6,752 nucleotides of DNA, from contig CAMEBJ010000070.1 in assembly GCA_945912085.1 (NCBI GenBank), forward strand, positions 1 through 6,752. The letters run 5' to 3'. Both the position numbers and the translations under genes were made by a program. Positions 1 to 6,582 of the stretch are shown piece by piece; position 1 is the first letter of the stretch; each line of letters starts with the position of its first letter. A model generated the notes under the pieces. That model saw nothing but the letters and a program-made list of their open reading frames with translations. It was not told the origin of the DNA and did not search any database. This DNA is from an uncultured Bacteroidales bacterium (lineage in GTDB: Bacteria; Bacteroidota; Bacteroidia; Bacteroidales; UBA932).

Positions 1-714
1 AAAAACAACAAATACACCGGTACCATGCAATGCAACAAGGACCAGGTGTCGGGCAAAATCTACAAATACAGTGTTACTCTGACTCTGGCAGAAAAGGACA
101 AGGATTTTGATGCTAGCAAAATCGAAGGGGTGGATCTGGGACATCCATTATATCTCTTTGCTCCGTTCAACCTTGGAGCAACAAGCATTGAAGAGACTGG
201 CGATTTCTTTGCCTGGGGTGAGACTGCAACAAAAGAGACCTTTACGGAGGCTAATTACACTCTCTCTAACATTAAAAGTTACTATGAGGCATTGAAAGAT
301 AATACTGCGCAGATATATGATAACACATATAAAGTATTTAAACCGGAATATGATGCAGCAGCCCAAATATGGGGCAATGGCTGGATGATACCGAACTATA
401 TTGAGGTTAATGGATTCCTGCAGGACAAATGTGATAAGGAGTGGGTTACCATAAACGGAACACAGGGATGGAAATGTTATAAAAAGGACGACCATAGCAA
501 ATGGATATTCCTCCCTGCCACCGGAGTTAAAAGTGGAAGCACTGTTAATAATACAGATAAAGGGTACTATTGGACTTCTTATATTACAGGTGAACACCCT
601 AATACAACACATTATGCAGAATGTTGCGATGAATCCGCTCCTAAAAATATGGGTATAACCAGAAGTAGGTATGAAGGATTAGCAATAAGACCGGTAAAAC
701 TTAAAACTAAATAG
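1..714 (+). CDS. Surface protein with fimbrillin-like domain tail and C-terminal FISUMP domain (5' end missing)
   Basis: The reading frame is open from base 1, so the ATG at 25 is probably internal and the true start lies left of the window; 237 residues are visible. Residues 1-31 (Y-T-G-T-M, then G-K-I-Y-K-Y-S-V-T-L-T-L) resemble the last strands of a fimbrillin/Mfa-like domain and align by eye with residues 273-297 of the next gene. From about residue 44 a FISUMP (Fibrobacter succinogenes major paralogous) domain runs to the end: V-D-L-G, N-L-G-A-T-S, the hallmark F-A-W-G-E (70-74), W-G-N-G-W-M-I-P, I-F-L-P-A-T-G, G-Y-Y-W-T-S and a terminal A-I-R-P-V. Such domains are common in Bacteroidota surface and secreted proteins and their molecular role is not established. 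The fragment is AT-rich (for example 20 G+C in 241-300). The signal peptide, if any, is outside the window. The FISUMP call is firm; a role as a surface lipoprotein is inferred from the neighbour. Confidence 0.82.
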   Translation, partial: KNNKYTGTMQCNKDQVSGKIYKYSVTLTLAEKDKDFDASKIEGVDLGHPLYLFAPFNLGATSIEETGDFFAWGETATKETFTEANYTLSNIKSYYEALKDNTAQIYDNTYKVFKPEYDAAAQIWGNGWMIPNYIEVNGFLQDKCDKEWVTINGTQGWKCYKKDDHSKWIFLPATGVKSGSTVNNTDKGYYWTSYITGEHPNTTHYAECCDESAPKNMGITRSRYEGLAIRPVKLKTK

Positions 715-724
715 CAAAAATTTT

Positions 725-757
725 AGAGGCTGACATATAAGTTAGCCTCTTTCTTCT
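725..757 (+). terminator. Hairpin with T-rich tail between the two surface-protein genes
   Basis: AGAGGCTGAC (725-734) pairs with GTTAGCCTCT (741-750) over 10 bp with one G-U pair, around a 6-base loop ATATAA, and is followed by TTCTTCT (751-757). The tail is T-rich but broken by C. It begins 10 bases after the stop of the FISUMP gene, where an intrinsic terminator is expected. The tail ends only 5 bases before the ATG of the next gene, so the hairpin would also lie in that gene's leader if the two are co-transcribed. Confidence 0.65.
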
Positions 758-762
758 AATAT

Positions 763-2535
763 ATGAATAATAAATTACTATGGCTAGTTGCAATATTTAT
801 CATTATTGCAAATTCGTGTTCTAAAGAGAACCGTCAAAAGAATCCTAATAGTGAGTCTGTAAATGCGGCCATCAGCGTGAAGGCTTTTGTAGTCCACGGA
901 GATACAAAGAGCGTTACACCGGATGGGTTCCAATTTGCCTTTAAGCAGGGGGACAAGATAGGAATTGTGCCCTATGCCACTTCAGGAGGAGTGAATACAG
1001 TGCAGATGCCAATGAAGATCGTTTCAGGCATTGGTGGCAGCAAAGGTGAATTTACGTCAGGAATAGGATGGTCAATGATTGCAGACGGAAAGTACAGATA
1101 TGCAGCCTATTATCCATATTCAGAGAATTACAATTCCGAAGGAATCGAGATTGACTTCTCTACACAGGTACAGGCTTCCAATGGCAGTGCGGCACATCTC
1201 TCTGCGTACGATTTCTTGTACTCGGCGGCCACGGTTCCTCAAACGCCTTACGAACATTCGTTTGAGATGAATCATCTCTGCGCTCTGGCAAATTTCCGGA
1301 TTACAGTTCCCGAGGAGTATGCTTCCGTGAAGTTCAAGCAGTTGAGTGTCATCACTGAAGATGCAGTCCTTGTAAAAAAAGGTACGTGCAACATTGGTGA
1401 GACTGTGGACAATGGCACTCCGTCTTTCAGCATATCGGACTATCAGAGAACCCTTTCCTTGAAGTTGTCGAATATCGCGCCTGAAGAAAGGAAAATTGAT
1501 GCATATTTGCTGATGTATCCGGCTTTGTTCAATGGCGGCAATGTCGAGGTTAAATTGTGGGCGGAAAATGGCAAGGTGCTGTCAGGTACCATCGAGGGAT
1601 GTGCATCCCAGCAGAATGGGCACGCCTATGTCTATGAAGTGAATGTTGAAGCATCTTCAGTGCCATCCTATCTTCCTGACAAGCCTCAGGATGGTGAGAC
1701 ATTGAACATATTGCTCATTGGTCACAGTTTTGGAGTGGATGCTACGGAGTATCTACCGGCATTGTTAGCCGAAGCCGGCATCGACAATGTGCGGATTGGA
1801 AGGTTCTACTATCCGAACTGCTTCCTCAGCCGCCACTATGACTACTATGTTAACAGGACAGCCTATACTTATTTTTATGCCGCTCCCGGAGCGGAAAAAT
1901 ACACGTCGCAAAGTAAGACACTATATGATGTGGTTAAAGAGACCAGGTGGGACATCATTGTTTTCCAGCAGGCTACGGAGGTTCAGGCCAAAGATGAGGA
2001 TTTCGGCCCCGGTTCAACCGAGTATTCTACCTATCAGCCATATCTGAATGATCTGAAGCAGATGCTTATTGATGAAACCATCGAGTTCCACGACACGGTG
2101 CCGTTCATCGGATGGCATATGTTCTGGGGATATGGGGCAGGTAATAATTATACCACAATGTGGAACAAAATCCAGTCTGCAACAGCGCAGATGAAAGCGG
2201 AGACCGGCATAGAACTGATAATCCCTACAGGTAGGGCAGTGGACTATGCAAGGCAGGCAGGGTACACCTCGACCATATATGGTGAGTCAGACTACAGTCA
2301 TCATTGCAGTAGGGGCGTAGGTCGTTATCTGGGCTCCTGCACTTGGTTCGAGGCGATCATCAAGCCGATTTACGGGGTCAGTGTGGTTGGCAATACCCTC
2401 AGGATGACTGAGAAAATGAGTGGTGAGAGTGATGCTCCTGACGGCAGGAGGTTTAATCTTGTGGATGATGACATTGCGAAACATTTGCAGGATTTTGCTG
2501 CTCAGGCAGTTACCTCATCGGCAAAGATTAAGTAA
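763..2535 (+). CDS. Lipoprotein with fimbrillin-like N-terminal domain and DUF4886 SGNH hydrolase-like C-terminal domain
   Basis: This is a complete 590-residue protein. Residues 1-19 form a lipoprotein signal peptide: a short K4-containing head, a hydrophobic stretch (L5-I15) and A-N-S-C with lipidated Cys19. S-K-E-N follows, in keeping with the charged signal that sends Bacteroidota lipoproteins to the cell surface. Residues about 35-298 match the fimbrillin/Mfa-like pattern (G-D-K-I-G-I-V-P-Y, Y-A-A-Y-Y-P-Y, F-E-M-N-H-L-C-A-L-A-N-F, then G-H-A-Y-V-Y-E-V-N-V). Residues about 312-560 look like DUF4886, an SGNH-hydrolase relative: I-G-H-S-F-G with likely nucleophile Ser322, W-D-I-I-V-F-Q-Q (block with an amide side chain), I-G-W-H-M-F-W-G-Y, and D510-Y-S-H513-H514-C-S before G-R-Y-L. 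A serine esterase or deacetylase acting on surface polysaccharide is plausible from the fold, but the substrate is unknown. No Shine-Dalgarno sequence is seen, which is usual in this phylum. The last 21 bases overlap the oppositely oriented SNF2 gene. Confidence 0.88.
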   Translation: MNNKLLWLVAIFIIIANSCSKENRQKNPNSESVNAAISVKAFVVHGDTKSVTPDGFQFAFKQGDKIGIVPYATSGGVNTVQMPMKIVSGIGGSKGEFTSGIGWSMIADGKYRYAAYYPYSENYNSEGIEIDFSTQVQASNGSAAHLSAYDFLYSAATVPQTPYEHSFEMNHLCALANFRITVPEEYASVKFKQLSVITEDAVLVKKGTCNIGETVDNGTPSFSISDYQRTLSLKLSNIAPEERKIDAYLLMYPALFNGGNVEVKLWAENGKVLSGTIEGCASQQNGHAYVYEVNVEASSVPSYLPDKPQDGETLNILLIGHSFGVDATEYLPALLAEAGIDNVRIGRFYYPNCFLSRHYDYYVNRTAYTYFYAAPGAEKYTSQSKTLYDVVKETRWDIIVFQQATEVQAKDEDFGPGSTEYSTYQPYLNDLKQMLIDETIEFHDTVPFIGWHMFWGYGAGNNYTTMWNKIQSATAQMKAETGIELIIPTGRAVDYARQAGYTSTIYGESDYSHHCSRGVGRYLGSCTWFEAIIKPIYGVSVVGNTLRMTEKMSGESDAPDGRRFNLVDDDIAKHLQDFAAQAVTSSAKIK

Positions 2536-5500
2536 ATCCTCGATTGAAAGGGTCTGTGTCTTGTCTGTACCTTCAAGGAAAGTGTCTGCCAGATGCCGTT
2601 TTGTTTCGTGCAGACGCAGAATCTTTTCCTCGATTGTGTGGGCGGACACAAGGTGATAGACAGTCACGTTCTTGTGCTGACCGATTCGGTAGGTTCTGTC
2701 GGTAGCCTGCTGCTCAATTGCCGGATTCCACCATGGATCCAGGTGTATTACGTAGTTCGCACCTGTCAGATTCAAGCCCAGCCCTCCGGCTTTAAGGCTG
2801 ATTGTGAATACATTGCGTTCTCCGCCCTGGAAACTGCGTACCATCTTCTCCCTTTCTTTTATCGGAGTGGAACCGTCGAGGTGATAGTAGCTGATTCCGG
2901 CCTGGTCAAGCACTCTGTTGATGATGTTGAGAAAACTTGTGAACTGGCTGAACACCAGAACCCTGTTCCCTCCGGAGACAATCTCTGAGACGAGTTCCAC
3001 GAAGTCATCCACCTTTGAGTTCGCGCCTTTCCAATCCTTGTCCACAAGTGACATTGAACAGGCAGCCTGTCGCAGACGGGTTATTTCTGCAAGGACGTTT
3101 ACGGTGACCTTCATTTCACTTTCAAGGTCATCCTGCACGCGTTTCCTGATGGTCTCGTATGCGAGCATTTCCACATCGGACAGCTGGACCGTCCGGTTGA
3201 TGTCAGTCTTTTCCGGGAGTTCGTCAAGAACTTCCGCCTTGGTCCTCCTGAGAATGAACGGCTGGGCAATCTTCTTGAGAGCCTCAAGGTCCGCATCGGA
3301 GGAGGAAATGAATTTACGCGAGAATGTTTCGTAGGAGCCGAGCAGTCCCGGATTGAGGAATTGCAACAGGTTCCAGAGTTCCCCGAGGTAATTCTGTACG
3401 GGAGTTCCTGTCAGGATAATTCTTGAGGAAGCCTTCAGCTGCATTGCACTTGCCGATGTCTTTGTCTGGCGGTTCTTGATTGTGTGGGCCTCGTCCAGGC
3501 AGGCCACGTTCCATGCTCTGCCCAGGATGGCATCCGGGTCGTGGGCAAGAAGTCCGTAGGTGGCAAGGACAATGTCCTTTGCCCCGAGATTTCCGAGCAC
3601 ATCCTCCCTGTCGCTTTCCGAGTTGAGCACAATCACTCTGAGCGTGGGCGCGAATCTCGCTATTTCCCGTGCCCAGTTCAGGATCACTGATGCCGGTGCA
3701 ATTACAAGTGAAGGACCTTCAGAGGCTTTGTACAGGAGAAAGGTGATGGCCTGGACCGTTTTCCCAAGTCCCATGTCATCGGCCAGACAAGCTCCGGCTC
3801 CCCAGTGTGCCAGTCGGACCATCCATCTGAATCCTTCAAGCTGGTAATCCCTCAATGTCGCGTTCAATTCTTTTGGAATCTCCGGGACAAGGGTCCGTGC
3901 CTGGGAAATCTTTTCTTCCAATTCCGCAAGCGAAGCATCCGTTTCTGCCTTGAACTGTTTTGAACGGACAATCTCCGCAAGAATGCCGACATTGAATTTG
4001 GAAATCCTGAGTCCTCCTTTCCCCGGCTGAACGACGGACTCCAGCCTCTTGACCTGCTTGCGCAGCATTTCCGTGAGGGAAAGATATTTGTCATCGCTGA
4101 TCTTCACATATCTGCCGACAATGTTTCCCGAGGAGATCAGCTCCAGCAACTCTGCGAGCGGGAGAGTGTCCCCGTCGTCAAATGAGATGTCTCCCTCCAT
4201 CTCGAACCACTGTCCGGAGGAGTCTCCCCTGACGGAGATGCCTTGAGGATTTGCACAGGAAATCTTGATTTTCTTGTTTTCCGGCCATTCAAGGACAATG
4301 TCATCTTTCCTGCCCTCTGCCCATTCCGCCAGGGACAGCATCTGCCACGGCTCAAGGGAAATGATGTTTTCAAGATCCTCCGACACTTCCAGCTCGTCCT
4401 CAAGGAAATCGGAGAATTCATTCAAAAGCTGTTTCTCGGCAGACATCTTTCTTGAAACCTGAAATCTTTTCCCGTCAGTTTCATCATAGACTGTCTTGTC
4501 ACCCTTTCCGGGGAACAGGGTTAGCTTTCCTCCGTTCAAAGGTCTGACACAGAGGAGAATCTGGTATTCGTCGCTTTTCGGATTGATTCTGATGTGCAGG
4601 GTCGGGTCTCCCTTTACGGTCTCAAGCGAGGAACCGCCTTCAAGAAGGTCGGAGTGGATTTCAATGTGCTTTGACATCTTTGTCAGCAGCAGCCGGAGTC
4701 TTTCCGCTGACTGCGGGGGCAGGGCGGGAAGTGAGAAAAGCGCCTTCAGGATTTTCTGCTGCACAGGACTTATCTGAATGACATTCATCCTGTCCATGTG
4801 ACTTAGGGTGAACGAGGTCGTGTAGTCCCTGAAAAGTCTGTCTTTCGGGAAATTCGAATTTATGGTAAATCCCTCTTTGCCCTGTGCAATGTCAATATAT
4901 GGCTTCTGGGCTACAACCTCAATGGTGTTGTGGTCATCGCAATTAAAAAGCTTGTCCGTGTCTATGAGGAAAGGTAGTGTCCGTGCTGCACTGACGGATG
5001 AACCAGATGAATACCGTGAATTTGCGTTTGCCACCTGCCTGTCAATCTCATCCATACAGGGAATTTTCCCGTACAGAAAATCGTAGGCATTGACTTTCTT
5101 ACCCGCTCCCCATTTCCCGTTTTTCAGAATTTTCCTGATTCTGACTTCCAAATAGTCACGGCCAATGTACATATAGCCGATTTTCTCCTGGACCTGTTCC
5201 CCTGCACCACCCTTGTCGTCCACGATGCTGTCGAGGTCGTCGAACATCTTCTCCCACAACTCGATCTTCCTGAATGACGGCAGAAGGGGACTGCCGCCGA
5301 ATATCCTGGTCAGCCTCTGTTTTTCTGTTTCATCCAAGTCAAGGTAAGGACTCATCTCGTGTCTGAGGAGGGCATAGTTCGGTATCGTGCCGGGATGCGG
5401 CAGACCATAGTACCCGGCAATTATGCCCCCGAGGTTCCTCAGTACGGGAATCCGGTTCTCGCACAGATATCTGACTTCATACTCGAAGGATTTGACATCG

Positions 5501-6465
5501 TCAGGCTCTCCAAGATGCCGTGCCAGGACAAATGACGGGAACAGCATTTCCGAGTTGCTGATTTTCTTGTTAAGGAACTGCCTGAGCCGGGTCCTGTCCT
5601 GCTCCGTGTCTGATTTCTTGTAGGCGAGAATCAGGTAGAAGTTCATTATTGGATTGAAGAATATGTTCTTTTCGCTCTGAATCTTGTTCCTCTGCTTCAA
5701 TGCGTCAATGAAACATCCGACAGAAGCAATCCGGTCTCCCTGATAAAGAAATTCTACTGCTCTTGCAACAAACAGGGGATATGCCGGTCTGATCCCCTCC
5801 GGAAGTGGAATCCTTTCTCCGTTATGGAAAAACCGGTGACAGGCGCTCACGGAAAACAGATAGTCGTAATTCACCCCTGAAGGGTTTTTCTTCCTATATG
5901 AAGAGATAAGGCGGTCAATCCTGTCGAAAAATCTGTGAGCTTCGCAGTCGTTCTGATAATGCTGGTTTATGCTGATATTTATGTAGTCTAAGAAGTCCTC
6001 TGCATTGAATTTCAGCACAAATCCGTCGAATGGTTCCTGATTTTTGCAACCTGCAATATAAAAAGGTCCTTCCCCGTCCTCGAATTTTCCCGCCACCTTC
6101 AGCGCAAGGTCCTTCTCTCCGTTGTGCATCTCCCTGGCCAGGGTCCACAGGAATTCCACTTTCGAACTCCGATGTGGACAGAGGGAATGGAACGTCTTGA
6201 GCAACTCCGGCTTCTGGGACAACATATATTCCGCAATGTCAAAGAAACACTCTTTTCTGATGAGGAAAGTATCAAACCACTCGTACGACACCAACCCCCG
6301 TGAGACCAGCCACTCAAGTCCCTGCTCGACTTGTGTCGTCCTGATTTTCCTGTGTCTTGCAAATGCCTCCCTGTTGCTTCGTTTGATTTCCGCGCCCCAA
6401 TACGCGGCAAACATTAGCAGTTCTCCGTTGCTTCCGTTTAATATCTCGGTTAGAAAATCAGTCAT
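2515..6465 (-). CDS. SNF2-family DNA-dependent ATPase (DEAD/DEAH helicase-like), 1316 aa
   Basis: A C-terminal SNF2 motor uses ATP to translocate on double-stranded DNA or remodel protein-DNA complexes in the cytoplasm. Motifs in order: L-R-D-Y-Q (871-875), D-D-M-G-L-G-K-T with Walker A Lys902, I-A-P-A-S-V-I-L-N-W (Ia), D-E-A-H 991-994 (Walker B), L-T-G-T-P-V-Q-N 1018-1025 (III), V-F-S-Q-F around Gln1174 (IV), L-K-A-G-G-L-G-L-N-L (V) and D-R-T-Y-R-I-G-Q 1256-1263 (VI, with arginine finger Arg1260). None is broken, so the motor should be active. Residues about 620-860 resemble the beta-rich region preceding the motor in long bacterial SNF2 proteins (V-R-P-L around 640, L-E-W-P-E). Residues 1-600 are mostly helical, with a possible winged helix at about 15-65, and I do not recognise them. 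No SWIM-type Cys/His zinc motif is present. The ATG at 6465 is the first possible start, because an in-frame TAA lies at 6478-6480. The gene stands alone on this strand apart from the toxin remnant 55 bp upstream. It is richer in G+C (35 of 60 in 3601-3660) than the left-edge gene. The biological role (repair, transcription recycling or defence) cannot be decided from sequence. Confidence 0.93.
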   Translation of the reverse strand: MTDFLTEILNGSNGELLMFAAYWGAEIKRSNREAFARHRKIRTTQVEQGLEWLVSRGLVSYEWFDTFLIRKECFFDIAEYMLSQKPELLKTFHSLCPHRSSKVEFLWTLAREMHNGEKDLALKVAGKFEDGEGPFYIAGCKNQEPFDGFVLKFNAEDFLDYINISINQHYQNDCEAHRFFDRIDRLISSYRKKNPSGVNYDYLFSVSACHRFFHNGERIPLPEGIRPAYPLFVARAVEFLYQGDRIASVGCFIDALKQRNKIQSEKNIFFNPIMNFYLILAYKKSDTEQDRTRLRQFLNKKISNSEMLFPSFVLARHLGEPDDVKSFEYEVRYLCENRIPVLRNLGGIIAGYYGLPHPGTIPNYALLRHEMSPYLDLDETEKQRLTRIFGGSPLLPSFRKIELWEKMFDDLDSIVDDKGGAGEQVQEKIGYMYIGRDYLEVRIRKILKNGKWGAGKKVNAYDFLYGKIPCMDEIDRQVANANSRYSSGSSVSAARTLPFLIDTDKLFNCDDHNTIEVVAQKPYIDIAQGKEGFTINSNFPKDRLFRDYTTSFTLSHMDRMNVIQISPVQQKILKALFSLPALPPQSAERLRLLLTKMSKHIEIHSDLLEGGSSLETVKGDPTLHIRINPKSDEYQILLCVRPLNGGKLTLFPGKGDKTVYDETDGKRFQVSRKMSAEKQLLNEFSDFLEDELEVSEDLENIISLEPWQMLSLAEWAEGRKDDIVLEWPENKKIKISCANPQGISVRGDSSGQWFEMEGDISFDDGDTLPLAELLELISSGNIVGRYVKISDDKYLSLTEMLRKQVKRLESVVQPGKGGLRISKFNVGILAEIVRSKQFKAETDASLAELEEKISQARTLVPEIPKELNATLRDYQLEGFRWMVRLAHWGAGACLADDMGLGKTVQAITFLLYKASEGPSLVIAPASVILNWAREIARFAPTLRVIVLNSESDREDVLGNLGAKDIVLATYGLLAHDPDAILGRAWNVACLDEAHTIKNRQTKTSASAMQLKASSRIILTGTPVQNYLGELWNLLQFLNPGLLGSYETFSRKFISSSDADLEALKKIAQPFILRRTKAEVLDELPEKTDINRTVQLSDVEMLAYETIRKRVQDDLESEMKVTVNVLAEITRLRQAACSMSLVDKDWKGANSKVDDFVELVSEIVSGGNRVLVFSQFTSFLNIINRVLDQAGISYYHLDGSTPIKEREKMVRSFQGGERNVFTISLKAGGLGLNLTGANYVIHLDPWWNPAIEQQATDRTYRIGQHKNVTVYHLVSAHTIEEKILRLHETKRHLADTFLEGTDKTQTLSIEDLLNLCR

Positions 6466-6471
6466 ATATGA

Positions 6472-6495
6472 GTGATATTAATTGTTTATATTCAC
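6472..6495. promoter_or_regulatory. Imperfect inverted repeat in the leader of the SNF2 gene
   Basis: GTGATAT (6472-6478) and ATATTCAC (6488-6495) form a 7-bp inverted repeat with one extra T, separated by 9 bases of AT-rich sequence, 6 bases upstream of the SNF2 start codon. The position would suit an operator or a small leader hairpin. I found no convincing Bacteroidota promoter (TTTG near -33 with TAnnTTTG near -7) on the minus strand here, and AT-rich DNA gives such repeats by chance, so this is tentative. Confidence 0.2.
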
Positions 6496-6520
6496 ACTCT
6501 TTTTGTTGCGCAGATTATGT

Positions 6521-6577
6521 TCATATCCCATCGTTGTTTTTGCGCATGGTCTCGAGAACCTTTGCTGTTGTTTCCAT
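6521..6577 (-). pseudogene. 18-codon frame, possible truncated partner (antitoxin-like N-terminus) of the adjacent toxin
   Basis: An ATG at 6577 begins 5 bases after the toxin stop and encodes METTAKVLETMRKNNDGI before TGA (6521-6523). The spacing is that of a translationally coupled second gene. The peptide looks like the first helix of a small helix-turn-helix regulator (T-T-A-K-V-L-E-x-M-R-K), the usual kind of partner downstream of RelE/HigB toxins. It stops before a second helix. The other two frames beyond it also close quickly (before the SNF2 start), so no single frameshift restores a full-length domain. The likeliest reading is a decayed antitoxin or regulator. The alternatives are a chance frame or a genuinely short peptide. 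Confidence 0.35.
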
Positions 6578-6582
6578 ATTCT

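Noticed and set aside
148..612. 154-codon leftward frame antisense to the FISUMP gene
   Set aside because: The opposite frame has clear FISUMP motifs along its length. The antisense product is an unpatterned Cys/Ile-rich sequence typical of a shadow frame.
2544..2576. Possible hairpin TTGAAAGG...CCTTCAA after the lipoprotein gene
   Set aside because: The arms are short with a bulge, the loop is about 18 bases and no T-tract follows, so it does not qualify as a terminator. It lies within SNF2 coding sequence.
2593..2988. 131-codon rightward frame inside the SNF2 gene
   Set aside because: It is the complement of the conserved SNF2 motifs IV-VI, which fully explain the DNA conservation and codon pattern.
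6500..6546. Imperfect direct repeat with TTGCGCA at 6506-6512 and 6540-6546 next to T-rich runs
   Set aside because: Only 7 bases match exactly, and the flanking T-runs are arranged differently. That is too weak to call target-site duplications or iterons.
6466..6582. Bacteroidota-type promoter for the SNF2 gene
   Set aside because: Neither strand shows a TTTG and TAnnTTTG pair at the right distance. The nearest candidate (AACCTTTG at 6557-6564) is on the wrong strand for this gene and has only 14 bases to the upstream TTTG.
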